Under the pieces are notes generated by a model. It saw only the letters and a list, made by a program, of their open reading frames with translations. It was not told where the DNA came from and searched no databases. A stretch of 64,000 bases of DNA from Thiothrix sp. (lineage in GTDB: Bacteria > Pseudomonadota > Gammaproteobacteria > Thiotrichales > Thiotrichaceae), in the NCBI RefSeq assembly GCF_028714775.1, contig NZ_JAQTLS010000012.1, forward strand, positions 62,001 through 126,000, written 5' to 3'. Below, piece by piece: positions 51,590-64,000 of the stretch. The translations under genes and the position numbers were made by a program. Every line of letters starts with the position of its first letter. Position 1 is the first letter of the stretch.

Positions 51590-51634
51590 CCCCTCGCCCG
51601 CTTGGCGGGAGAGGGGTTTGGGGTGAGGGTAATT
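51590..51634. repeat. GC-rich intergenic repeat with hairpin
   Basis: CCCCTC-g-CCCGC pairs with GCGGG-a-GAGGGG (51590-51616) around a 3-base loop, followed by TTTGGGGTGAGGG. This is a dispersed intergenic repeat type common in proteobacteria; it lies between convergent genes and could act as a bidirectional terminator. The GGGTTTGGGG tail recalls the repeat inside recG at 2971-3007, though the stems differ. Confidence 0.6.
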
Positions 51635-52151
51635 ACATCATCTCTAGCCGTTCTGCTAATTTGTCCAGTGCTGCTTGCGCACAGCCTGCGTCTTTATCGC
51701 CACCGGGCGCACCGCTGACACCAACAGCACCTAATAACGCACCGCCACTTTCGATTTTCAAGCCACCTTCAAGCATGGTGATGCCGTCAACTTCGTTCAT
51801 TTCATCCTTGATGTCGGCACGGCTGCTACGGAATTCACCAGAACTGACACCCGACATGATCACGGCGTTGGCTTTTTCTTCGGCGATTTGCAGGGTGAAA
51901 CGCGCTGTCAGCGTGTCACGCAACACCGCCTGTACGGAAGCACTGCGGTCAACCACCACCGCCGCCACGTTGTAACCTTTAGCGCGGCAATCGAGCACGG
52001 CCTCACGGGCAATGTCCAGCGCCAGTTCCATGCCAATTTGTTTGACATCCAGCATGTCGGGGGCTTTTTTCGCCTCTTCTGCTTGTAAGCTACCGATGCC
52101 TACCAGCAAAACACAGGCAATCAGGGGTTTTAGCGTGGTTTTCATTATCAT
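51633..52151 (-). CDS. Secreted GlcG/HbpS family haem-degrading-like protein
   Basis: 172 residues; ATG after AAGGAG. Signal peptide (LIACVLLVGIGSLQA) followed by a DUF336/HbpS domain: ALDIAREAVLDCRAKGYNVAAVVVDRSA, TLQIAEEKANAVIMSG, GGLKIESGGALLGAVGVSGAPGGDKDAGCAQAAL. HbpS in Streptomyces binds haem and senses redox stress; most relatives are uncharacterised. The role here is unknown; a periplasmic location is likely. Confidence 0.87.
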   Translation of the reverse strand: MIMKTTLKPLIACVLLVGIGSLQAEEAKKAPDMLDVKQIGMELALDIAREAVLDCRAKGYNVAAVVVDRSASVQAVLRDTLTARFTLQIAEEKANAVIMSGVSSGEFRSSRADIKDEMNEVDGITMLEGGLKIESGGALLGAVGVSGAPGGDKDAGCAQAALDKLAERLEMM

Positions 52152-52185
52152 GGGTTCACTCCTTAGCGGTTTGGGATGATTTTAT

Positions 52186-53550
52186 TTAGAGGGGTAACAT
52201 TAACATCCGCGTATCCTCACTTTCCACCGCCACAACCACCCCGCGCAGTGAGTTCGGCATAGCCTCCGTAATGCGGATGTCGACAAACTTGCCGATCAGG
52301 CGTGGATGCCCATCAAAGTTCACCACCCGGTTGTTTTCCGTGCGGCCTGCCATTTGGTTTTCATGTTTGCGGGCGGGGCGTTCTACTAATACCCGTTGTA
52401 CCGTGCCGATCATGCTGCGGCTGATGGTGTGGGTTTGTTCCAAAATGCGGCTTTGCAGGTGCTGCAAACGGGCTTTTTTCACTTCCAGCGGCACATCATC
52501 GGGGTAGCTGGCGGCTGGCGTGCCGGGGCGCTGGCTGTAAATGAAGCTGAAACTGTTGTCGAAACCGATGTCTTCGATCAGCTTCATGGTGTCGGCAAAG
52601 TCCTGTTCGGTTTCGCCGGGGAAGCCGATGATGAAATCCGATGACATATACAAGTCGGGGCGGATTTGACGCAATTTACGGATTTTGGCTTTGTATTCAA
52701 TCGCCATGTGGTTACGTTTCATCGCTGCCAAAATGCGGTCTGAACCGCTTTGCACGGGCAAATGCAGGTGGCTGACCAATTCCGGTACATCCGCGTAGAC
52801 TTGGATCAGGCTGTCGCTGAATTCATTGGGATGCGACGTGGTGAAACGGATGCGGTCAATGCCGTCAATTGCCGCCACGTAAGTAATGAGCAGTGCTAAG
52901 TCGGCAATCGAGCCATCTTCCATCGTGCCCCGGTAAGCATTGACGTTTTGCCCCAATAGGTTGACTTCGCGCACGCCTTGTTCCGCCAATTGCGCTACTT
53001 CCAGCAGCACGTCGTCGAAGGGGCGGGAAATTTCTTCGCCACGGGTATAAGGCACAACGCAATACGTGCAGTATTTGCTGCACCCTTCCATGATCGACAC
53101 GAAAGCAGTCGGGCCGTCGGCACGCGGTTCCGGTAAGTTGTCGAACTTTTCGATTTCGGGGAAGGAGATGTCCACCACTGGCGTGTGTTGGGTGCGCACT
53201 TGGCGGATCATGTCCGGCAAGCGGTGTAAGGTTTGCGGGCCGAATACCACATCCACCACCGGGGCACGGGCACGCAGCGCGTCACCTTCTTGGCTGGCAA
53301 CGCAGCCGCCGACGCCGATAACCACATGTGGGTGACGTTCCTTGATCTTTTTCCAGCGCCCCAATTGCGAGAAAACTTTTTCCTGTGCCTTTTCGCGGAT
53401 CGAACAGGTGTTCATCAGCAGCACATCGGCCTGTTCCGGGTCGTCGGTGAGTTCCATACCTTGAGCGTGGTGCAGTACGTCCAGCATTTTTGCGGAATCG
53501 TACTCGTTCATCTGGCATCCGTGGGTTTCGATAAAAATTTTGCCTGCCAT
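52186..53550 (-). CDS. miaB: tRNA-2-methylthio-N6-dimethylallyladenosine synthase
   Basis: 454 residues from ATG 53550. Radical SAM methylthiotransferase acting on i6A37 of tRNA. The UPF0004 domain starts [17 protein letters not shown] and holds [14 protein letters not shown] and [12 protein letters not shown] (three cluster cysteines); the radical SAM site is [15 protein letters not shown]; the TRAM domain is at the C-terminus. The frame extends 23 codons upstream, but the N-terminal motif fixes the start. Confidence 0.96.
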   Translation of the reverse strand: MAGKIFIETHGCQMNEYDSAKMLDVLHHAQGMELTDDPEQADVLLMNTCSIREKAQEKVFSQLGRWKKIKERHPHVVIGVGGCVASQEGDALRARAPVVDVVFGPQTLHRLPDMIRQVRTQHTPVVDISFPEIEKFDNLPEPRADGPTAFVSIMEGCSKYCTYCVVPYTRGEEISRPFDDVLLEVAQLAEQGVREVNLLGQNVNAYRGTMEDGSIADLALLITYVAAIDGIDRIRFTTSHPNEFSDSLIQVYADVPELVSHLHLPVQSGSDRILAAMKRNHMAIEYKAKIRKLRQIRPDLYMSSDFIIGFPGETEQDFADTMKLIEDIGFDNSFSFIYSQRPGTPAASYPDDVPLEVKKARLQHLQSRILEQTHTISRSMIGTVQRVLVERPARKHENQMAGRTENNRVVNFDGHPRLIGKFVDIRITEAMPNSLRGVVVAVESEDTRMLMLPL

Positions 53551-53741
53551 CGTATCCGTCGTGTGAGCGTTGTGAAACGGGCTATTATCCCCGCTCTCCA
53601 GAAGGCAGACAACCGGCAAATATTGCGGATATTCTGGGTGAATTTTTTACACAGTAGCAGCTTTGGGGAAAAACAGACTAAACTCTGCCTTACTTGGTCT
53701 AAATTCTTCAAGAAATTAGGTGTGATAATGTTGGAGGTAGT

Positions 53742-54404
53742 ATGAAAAAACCTTTTTTAATGGCTGCGGCAGCGTTGGTTGTAACGTTGGCAGTTTCCGG
53801 TATGGCTATGCAGACAGCGGAAGCAGCGCCAGTAAAGGTCTATTCGGTGACGAATGTTGAGACTGGCAAGGTGCTGAACATGCGTTCCGGGCCAGGCACG
53901 AATAACCCGATTGTTGCCCGTATCCCTTACAATGGCACTGGCATCGTTGCTACGGGTGAAGAGAAAAAAGTGGGCGTGGCGGTGTGGCTGAAAGTTTACT
54001 GGGCAGGCAAGGGCGGCTGGGTCAGCAAAACCTACCTGACTGACAACACTGGCCTTCCTGCTAACCCGCAGCCCGGTCAACCGCCTGCATCCGGTGGTGG
54101 CATCACCATGAAATGCAATGGTACGGAACCGTTCTGGGACATTACCATCACTGAGCGCAACATGAGCGTGAACACGGTGGATGGCCCACGCTACAACGTG
54201 CCGGTCACGTTCCGTCAGACTTCCGCCAATAACCGCACGATTGCCGTGATTGCTGGTGGCAACGGGCAGAATGTTACCCAAACCTTCCTGCAAAAAGTCG
54301 CGGCTTGCAGTGATGGGATGTCGGATAAAAACTACCCCTACGCCGCAACCGCCGTGGTGAATAACCGCATGGTGCTTTCCGGTTGCTGTACCGTACAGCC
54401 TTAA
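53742..54404 (+). CDS. Secreted protein with SH3b and COG3650-type domains
   Basis: 220 residues; GGAGG sits before the ATG. Signal peptide (MAAAALVVTLAVSGMAMQTAEA). Residues about 30-105 form a bacterial SH3 domain (VLNMRSGPGTNNPIVARI, LKVYWAGKGGWVSKTYL), which in other proteins binds peptidoglycan. After a Pro/Gly linker, residues 125-215 contain KCNGTEPFWDITI, the TEPFW motif of COG3650 membrane-associated proteins. Likely periplasmic, cell-envelope related; function unknown. Confidence 0.85.
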   Translation: MKKPFLMAAAALVVTLAVSGMAMQTAEAAPVKVYSVTNVETGKVLNMRSGPGTNNPIVARIPYNGTGIVATGEEKKVGVAVWLKVYWAGKGGWVSKTYLTDNTGLPANPQPGQPPASGGGITMKCNGTEPFWDITITERNMSVNTVDGPRYNVPVTFRQTSANNRTIAVIAGGNGQNVTQTFLQKVAACSDGMSDKNYPYAATAVVNNRMVLSGCCTVQP

Positions 54405-54411
54405 GCGATGA

Positions 54412-58315
<3,904 letters not shown>

Positions 58316-58345
58316 TACACAGTCGGGTAACTTTTGCTATCCTCT

Positions 58346-58374
58346 AGGGCGGGCTTGTTCCCGCCCTATTTTTT
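58346..58374 (+). terminator. Intrinsic terminator after eno
   Basis: AGGGCGGG pairs perfectly with CCCGCCCT around a 6-base loop, followed directly by ATTTTTT. It starts 30 bases after the eno stop and precedes ftsB by 15 bases, so ftsB and the genes behind it would depend on read-through or on their own promoter. Confidence 0.85.
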
Positions 58375-58389
58375 GCTGAAATACCTATC

Positions 58390-58731
58390 ATGAGCATGAC
58401 ACGCATATTATTTTGGATTCTGGGTCTAATGGTGTTGGGGCTGTTTATCCGCCTGTGGGCAGGACAGGGCAGTTACCCGGACATCTGGCATTTGCAAGAG
58501 CAGATTGATGACCAGAATGCATCCAATGACAAACAAGCTGAAATCAACCGCAAGCTGGCACAAGATGTTGCCGCGCTGAAAAAGGACGATACGGCGGTCG
58601 AAGAGCACGCCCGTAGCGAATTCGGCATGACTAAAGACGGGGAGACTTTTTATCAGGTCATCCTGAAATCCGATCCTCAAGCGCCGACCAATGTCCCACC
58701 GCCTCCGAAGGAAGCACCGCGTGTCGAATAA
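58390..58731 (+). CDS. ftsB: Cell division protein FtsB
   Basis: 113 residues; a start at the second ATG (58396) is also possible. One N-terminal membrane helix (ILFWILGLMVLGLFIRLW) and a periplasmic coiled coil (LQEQIDDQN... INRKLAQDVAALKK) with the EEHARSEFGMTKDGE segment conserved in FtsB, ending in a proline-rich tail. Works with FtsL and FtsQ in the divisome. Located between eno and ispD as in E. coli, and overlaps ispD by 11 bases. Confidence 0.95.
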   Translation: MSMTRILFWILGLMVLGLFIRLWAGQGSYPDIWHLQEQIDDQNASNDKQAEINRKLAQDVAALKKDDTAVEEHARSEFGMTKDGETFYQVILKSDPQAPTNVPPPPKEAPRVE

Positions 58732-59431
58732 CACGGTGTGGGTTGTGATTCCGGCAGCGGGTGTTGGGGCGCGGATGCAGGCCGACCGCCCGAAGCAATA
58801 CTTGCCTTTGGTTGGTCGTACCGTTATTGAACACACGCTGGCGTGTTTTAGCGGACATCCTGCCGTTGCTGGGATTGTGGTTGCCATCAGTGACGGCGAC
58901 CCGTATTGGCCTGCGCTCGCGGTTACTGCCCATACTGCACCGGGAGGCAAAGAACGCGCCGATTCCGTCCTGAATGCGCTGGACTATCTGGTGACTACCT
59001 TAAACGTAACTGCCGATACGTGGGTATTGGTGCATGACGCTGCCCGCCCGTGTCTCAGTCGCACTGATCTGGATAAATTGCTGGCAGTGCGGGATGCACA
59101 AGGTGAATCCGGGGCAATACTGGCAGTGCCAGTGCGCGACACCATGAAACGTGCCGAAACCAATTCAGCGCGTATTTCCCACACCGAAGACCGCAATGGC
59201 TTATGGCACGCACTGACGCCGCAAATGGCACGCTTGGGTGTGCTGCGTGCAGCCTTGACCGATGCCCTGTGTAAAGGGGCGAGCGTCACGGACGAGGCTT
59301 CTGCGCTAGAATTTGCCGGTTTGCATCCCTTGCTGGTGGAAGGTGATGCCCGTAACATCAAAATTACCCGCCCCGCTGACCTTGCGTTGGCAGAATTTTT
59401 CCTGCTTGCAGATAAGCAGCCATCCCGCTAG
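58721..59431 (+). CDS. ispD: 2-C-methyl-D-erythritol 4-phosphate cytidylyltransferase
   Basis: 236 residues from GTG 58721, preceded by AAGGAAG; an earlier frame start at 58691 lies inside ftsB. Third step of the MEP isoprenoid pathway. The nucleotide site is VIPAAGVGARMQADRPKQYL; then VHDAARPCL, and the C-terminal ITRPADLALAEFFL. ispF, normally its neighbour, comes four genes later; the genes between are arsC-like, a flavodoxin-type quinone oxidoreductase and DUF2069. Confidence 0.96.
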   Translation: MSNNTVWVVIPAAGVGARMQADRPKQYLPLVGRTVIEHTLACFSGHPAVAGIVVAISDGDPYWPALAVTAHTAPGGKERADSVLNALDYLVTTLNVTADTWVLVHDAARPCLSRTDLDKLLAVRDAQGESGAILAVPVRDTMKRAETNSARISHTEDRNGLWHALTPQMARLGVLRAALTDALCKGASVTDEASALEFAGLHPLLVEGDARNIKITRPADLALAEFFLLADKQPSR

Positions 59432-59461
59432 ATTGCACGGCATACCATCAGGAGTCCCAAC

Positions 59462-60739
<1,278 letters not shown>

Positions 60740-60743
<4 letters not shown>

Positions 60744-61222
60744 TGCGTGTTGGTCACGGCTACGACGTACATGCTTTCACCACGGGCGACCATATCGTGC
60801 TGGGCGGGGTCAGTATCCCGCACACCCATGCTTTCAAAGCGCATTCCGACGGTGATGTGTTGCTGCACGCGATCTGCGATGCGTTGTTGGGTGCGCTCGC
60901 GCTGGGTGATATTGGGCAACATTTTCCCGATACCGCCGCCGAGTATGAAAATATCGACAGCCGCATCCTGCTGCGCCATGTTTACGGTTTGGTTAAGGCC
61001 AAAGGCTATGCTATTGGCAATCTCGACAGTACTATCGTTGCCCAAGTGCCGAAAATGGCTCCTCACATCGTTGCCATGCGCGAAAATCTTGCGCGTGACC
61101 TTGAATGCGATATTGGGCAGATTAACGTCAAAGCCACCACTACCGAAAAACTGGGATTTGCCGGGCGCAAAGAAGGCATTGCCGCCCATGCTGTTGTTTT
61201 GTTAGGAAAATCGAATGACTGA
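60740..61222 (+). CDS. ispF: 2-C-methyl-D-erythritol 2,4-cyclodiphosphate synthase
   Basis: 160 residues (E. coli 159). Fifth step of the MEP pathway. [12 protein letters not shown] starts the domain with the first metal ligands (Asp and His), then [33 protein letters not shown] and [30 protein letters not shown] precedes the ATG. It overlaps phhB by 8 bases. Confidence 0.97.
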
Positions 61223-61508
61223 GAAACTCGAAGGCGAAGAACTTGCAGATGCCATTGCACTGGCAGCAGGCTGGACATTCAAAGACGGAAAATTACACCG
61301 CGTCTTTGTATTTGCTGATTTCGTCGAAGCTTTTGGCTTCATGGCGCAAGTTGCACTGGTGGCAGAACGCATGAACCATCACCCGGAATGGTGCAATGTC
61401 TACAAGACGGTTGCCATCAGCCTCAGTACCCATGATGCGGGTGGAGTGACGTACAAGGATACCGACCTTGCACAAGCCATCAACCGGCTGGCGGGATTTG
61501 TGGCGTAA
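61215..61508 (+). CDS. phhB: 4a-hydroxytetrahydrobiopterin dehydratase
   Basis: 97 residues. Recycles the pterin cofactor used by aromatic amino acid hydroxylases, and related proteins act in molybdopterin or other pathways. Conserved residues visible: [16 protein letters not shown] segment ([17 protein letters not shown]), [18 protein letters not shown] with the catalytic histidines, and [13 protein letters not shown]. No phenylalanine hydroxylase is adjacent. Its 3' end overlaps the end of gluQ on the other strand by 29 bases. Confidence 0.94.
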   Translation: MTEKLEGEELADAIALAAGWTFKDGKLHRVFVFADFVEAFGFMAQVALVAERMNHHPEWCNVYKTVAISLSTHDAGGVTYKDTDLAQAINRLAGFVA

Positions 61509-62337
61509 CGGATGCCATGTTCCAATGCGCTATCGCCCAATCCCAGAATGCGTTGAGCGTGTCAAGGTCGCTTGCGTCCGGGCAGGTTTGCCCCAGAAAG
61601 CGCAGGGCAGCAACCAAGGTATCCAAACGTTTTTCTGTGCTGACAGCGGGGGCAAGGTTTTGCTTGCTCAGCTTTTGTCCTTGCTGATCAATCACTAGCG
61701 GTACGTGTGCATAGCTGGGTTGTGGAAATCCCAGAAGCTGTTGCAAATAGAGATGCCGGGGGGTGTTGTCCAGCAAATCTGCCCCGCGCACGATCTGGTT
61801 TACGCCCTGAAAAGCATCATCCACCACTACTGCAAGTTGGTAGGCAAAGATGCCATCCGCCCGCAGGATAACAAAATCCCCCAACACACTTTCCAGTCGT
61901 TGGCAATATTTCCCGTATATTTGGTCGGTAAAACAGATGGGTTGGTCGTGGGTGCGTAAGCGGATGGAATGTTGCTGCGCTGGATTTGATAATGGTTTGT
62001 CGCGGCAGGTTCCAGGATAACACGCCCCAAAACGTTTACGCGAGCAGGTGCAAGGATAGGTATTTGGTTTGAGGTTAGCCAGTGCTTCTTGGTAGGCAGG
62101 GAGGCGTTGGCTTTGGTAAAGGATGTCGCCATCCCACACAAAACCGAAATCGGCGAGAGTTTGAATAATAGTGTCGGCAGCGCCAGTTTGTTCGCGCGGT
62201 TTGTCGAGGTCTTCAATGCGGAGTAGCCATTCTCCCCCGGCTCGGCGTGCCGCCAGATAACTGGCGGTTGCCGCCACCAGCGAGCCAAAATGCAATGGCC
62301 CGGTGGGGGAGGGTGCAAATCTACCAATGGTTGGCAA
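61480..62337 (-). CDS. gluQ: Glutamyl-Q tRNA(Asp) synthetase
   Basis: 285 residues (E. coli YadB 298). Attaches glutamate to queuosine in tRNA-Asp. The class I HIGH-like motif is in GRFAPSPTGPLHFGSLVAA, zinc-type cysteines in CTCSRKRFGACYPGTC, and KLSKQN stands for KMSKS. It lacks the anticodon-binding domain of GltX, as the family does. It follows dksA by 3 bases, the conserved E. coli order dksA-gluQ. Confidence 0.96.
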   Translation of the reverse strand: MPTIGRFAPSPTGPLHFGSLVAATASYLAARRAGGEWLLRIEDLDKPREQTGAADTIIQTLADFGFVWDGDILYQSQRLPAYQEALANLKPNTYPCTCSRKRFGACYPGTCRDKPLSNPAQQHSIRLRTHDQPICFTDQIYGKYCQRLESVLGDFVILRADGIFAYQLAVVVDDAFQGVNQIVRGADLLDNTPRHLYLQQLLGFPQPSYAHVPLVIDQQGQKLSKQNLAPAVSTEKRLDTLVAALRFLGQTCPDASDLDTLNAFWDWAIAHWNMASVTPQIPPAG

Positions 62338-62340
62338 GGC

Positions 62341-62796
62341 TTAGTAGGCCATTTGCTTTTCTTTGATTTCCTGAGTGGTTTTGCAGTCGATGCACAATTC
62401 GGCAGTCGGGCGTACTTCCAGCCGTTGCAAACCGATTTCGATCCCACACGCATCGCAGAAGCCGTAGTCATCGGCATCAAGGCGGGCAATGGTTTTTTCG
62501 ATCTTGCGGATCAGTTTACGTTCGCGGTCACGGGCGCGGAGTTCAAGGGCGAACTCTTCTTCCTGTGTGGCGCGGTCAGCGGGGTCGGAAAAGTTAGTCG
62601 CGTCTTCCTTCATGTGGTCAACCGTGCGGTCAACCTCTTCCATCAGGGATTGTTTCCAAGCCATTAGGATATTGCGGAAATGTCCTAACTGCTTTTCGTT
62701 CATGTATTCTTCACCCTGTTCAGGGATGTAAGGTTCGATACCTTCAACTGGTAACGCTGACTTCCGTGTCATGTAGGTTACATTGTCAGTTGCCAT
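62341..62796 (-). CDS. dksA: RNA polymerase-binding transcription factor DksA
   Basis: 151 residues; the chosen ATG has TTGGAG upstream. Binds RNA polymerase and, with ppGpp, retunes rRNA and amino acid promoters. The coiled-coil tip DPADRATQEEEFALELR keeps the two aspartates needed for activity, and the four-cysteine zinc finger is CDACGIEIG...CIDCK. A TATAAT 100 bases upstream probably starts the dksA-gluQ transcript. Confidence 0.97.
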   Translation of the reverse strand: MATDNVTYMTRKSALPVEGIEPYIPEQGEEYMNEKQLGHFRNILMAWKQSLMEEVDRTVDHMKEDATNFSDPADRATQEEEFALELRARDRERKLIRKIEKTIARLDADDYGFCDACGIEIGLQRLEVRPTAELCIDCKTTQEIKEKQMAY

Positions 62797-62899
62797 TTTT
62801 GTCTCCAACAAGCTAAATGATCAAGACAGGTTTGTGGCTTAAAAAACGCCATGTCTTGCGGTTGAGTAAGGCGATAATGGCCGCAAAATTGCGCGGCAA

Positions 62900-62905
62900 A
62901 TTATA
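62900..62905 (-). promoter_or_regulatory. -10 element of dksA
   Basis: TATAAT on the minus strand, which would give a leader of roughly 95 bases before dksA. No strong -35 is seen at 17 bases. The leader contains a CCGCGCAATTTTGCGG inverted repeat. Confidence 0.45.
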
Positions 62906-62943
62906 GCCTAAGTATGTGCAGTAAACACGTTATTTTGTATTTT

Positions 62944-63735
62944 TCACATGAAGCGGAACTGAAAGCGCACGGCTTCTTGCCCCGGATCAGAGATATTTAG
63001 TACTAATTCGTCAGGAATGCCAGTTTGCATCAACTCGCCATTAAAGTCTTTTATATATTCTTCTGGCGTAAAGCGGCGCAAGGCAACAACATTATTTTCC
63101 TTATCCAGAAAACTGATCTCGATCAGCGGGTAAGGCTGTGTAAAAACGGCCTCATTCTGGATGGAAACACTGATGGTCAGGATGCCGGGAGTATTCGGGT
63201 GGGAATACACGTTGCGGCTCAGCAAGTTTATTTTGCTGACATCACGTGGCAAACGGATTTCACAGCCTACCGCCTGACAAGCCTGACGGGTGAAGTTTGC
63301 TGTCATGGGTTGCTGTGCCAGCCAGTTACGGCTGCTGTAGAGAACTTGCAACAAGAGCAGCAAGACTAATGCCGCAATACCAATCGACAAAAAGGCACGT
63401 GAGCTAAAAAATTTATGGGCTTTTTTAAACGGGAGCGTCACCTGTTTTTCTGGTTTAGTGGTTGCAGGTTTTGCTTCTTTCTTGCTGAAAAAACCGTTTT
63501 GGAATGCCGGAGGCAGTGGGGTGGGTGCAGGTGCGGCAGAATTTTCAGGCAATTCCACAGCAGCCACATTCCCCATCTGGGCAAAACGGCGCTCTTCAGG
63601 CAGCGTAGTGCTCAGTGTTTTCATGGCGTCAAAGATCGTATCGCATTCCCCACAACGCAATAGTCCCTGCGCGGCAGTCAGCTCTTTCATCGTGACGCGA
63701 AAAATTGCTTTGCAGTGGTTGCACTGTGTATACAT
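62944..63735 (-). CDS. Zinc-ribbon DUF3426 membrane protein
   Basis: 263 residues. The N-terminal 35 residues are an MJ0042-type zinc ribbon (YTQCNHCKAIF and LLRCGECDTIFDA). A Pro/Lys-rich linker leads to one membrane helix (ALVLLLLLQVLYS, about 117-137), and the rest is the DUF3426 domain, beta-rich and extracytoplasmic, with ISFLDKENNVVALRRFTPEEY. Common just after prmA in gammaproteobacteria, as here. Function unknown. GGAG before ATG. Confidence 0.92.
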   Translation of the reverse strand: MYTQCNHCKAIFRVTMKELTAAQGLLRCGECDTIFDAMKTLSTTLPEERRFAQMGNVAAVELPENSAAPAPTPLPPAFQNGFFSKKEAKPATTKPEKQVTLPFKKAHKFFSSRAFLSIGIAALVLLLLLQVLYSSRNWLAQQPMTANFTRQACQAVGCEIRLPRDVSKINLLSRNVYSHPNTPGILTISVSIQNEAVFTQPYPLIEISFLDKENNVVALRRFTPEEYIKDFNGELMQTGIPDELVLNISDPGQEAVRFQFRFM

Positions 63736-63779
63736 GACTCCAAGCCATCAGGGGTAATCGCCTCATTTTAGTCGTTATA

Positions 63780-63801
63780 ATTCAGGAATTCATACCTGAA
63801 T
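63780..63801. promoter_or_regulatory. Inverted repeat between prmA and the DUF3426 gene
   Basis: Seven-base arms ATTCAGG and CCTGAAT around an 8-base centre that includes part of GAATTC. It lies 45 bases upstream of the DUF3426 start in a 111-base gap with no gene. It could be an operator or an mRNA structure; no U-tract follows on the minus strand. Confidence 0.4.
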
Positions 63802-63846
63802 ACGTATAAAATAGCAGCAAACCGTCGTGTGGGCGAAAAATATAGA

Positions 63847-64000
63847 CTAACGGCAGGTTCCTGCCACCCTGATCCAGTCATCTTTCTGGGTAATGGCAAA
63901 GTCAGTTAATGCATTTTTATAAGCATTTTCGATAGATTCCGCCTGCGTTGCCAAAATTCCTGACAAAACTAACTTACCACCGGGGCGCAAAGCAGCCAGC
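63847..64000 (-). CDS. prmA: Ribosomal protein L11 methyltransferase, C-terminal end
   Basis: Only the last 50 codons are visible, the frame being open to the right edge. The translation LRPGGKLVLSGILATQAESI and the ending WIRVAGTCR match the C-terminus of PrmA (PGG-K-x-x-LSGIL and W-x-R/-x-GT-R). PrmA methylates L11 lysines and the N-terminus. The order prmA then DUF3426 protein is conserved in gammaproteobacteria and supports the call. Confidence 0.85.
   Translation of the reverse strand, partial: LAALRPGGKLVLSGILATQAESIENAYKNALTDFAITQKDDWIRVAGTCR

Noticed and set aside
53721..53729. Extended -10 TGTGATAAT before the SH3 protein gene
   Set aside because: The start of transcription would fall within the ribosome binding site, only about 6 bases before the ATG.

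Overview
The window reads as a chromosomal segment of a gammaproteobacterium. Gene content and order fit a sulfur oxidiser related to Thiothrix/Thiotrichales: a sulfide:quinone oxidoreductase-type flavoprotein, a TauE/SafE-type exporter, NnrS, an N-type ATPase, and the classic gamma blocks gyrA-serC-serA-pheA, guaB-guaA, ribBA-ribH-nusB, pyrG-kdsA-eno-ftsB-ispD-ispF and dksA-gluQ. The genus is an inference from gene content; there is no rRNA or other marker in the window to prove it. No tRNA, rRNA, CRISPR array, prophage or intact insertion sequence was seen.

Layout. 1-1.5 kb: two divergent lipoproteins around a 360-base gene-free gap. 1.5-9.7 kb: recG, divergent from gyrA-serC-serA-pheA, with a large palindromic repeat between serC and serA. 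9.8-15.7 kb: FIST protein and thioredoxin (minus), accA-tilS (plus), an AI-2E family permease (minus), and a peptide deformylase (plus). 15.7-18.6 kb: a small accessory pocket with an AlbA_2/HATPase protein and a divergent Mrr-like nuclease broken by a frameshift, then a small secreted protein. 18.7-25.2 kb: a complete nine-gene N-type ATPase operon (atpDCQRBEFAG), with no separate delta gene. 25.2-31.2 kb: a secreted WxTDGT-AGT repeat protein, xseA, guaB-guaA. 31.3-35.5 kb: an unrecognised 1415-residue membrane protein with an apparent internal duplication. 35.6-41.4 kb: purH, an FNR-like regulator with bpt, a small unknown gene, and riboflavin genes with nusB.

41.5-46.2 kb: a putative 56-residue protein, NnrS with a methyltransferase, a TSUP exporter, and the SQR-type flavoprotein followed by a 52-residue protein that belongs to the same transcript. 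46.2-53.6 kb: der, galU-recD, an aminotransferase, a secreted GlcG/HbpS-like protein, miaB. 53.7-61.5 kb: an SH3/COG3650-type secreted protein, then the dense pyrG to phhB block (CTP, Kdo, glycolysis, division and isoprenoid genes, many with overlapping start and stop codons). 61.5-64 kb: dksA-gluQ, a DUF3426 zinc-ribbon protein and the 3' end of prmA.

Most of the window is housekeeping. The parts that deserve a second look are the 1415-residue duplicated membrane protein, the SQR partner peptide, the N-type ATPase with an extra carboxylate in its c subunit, the broken Mrr/AlbA_2 pair, the repeat inserted in frame inside recG, and an FNR-like regulator lacking one of the expected iron-sulfur cysteines.
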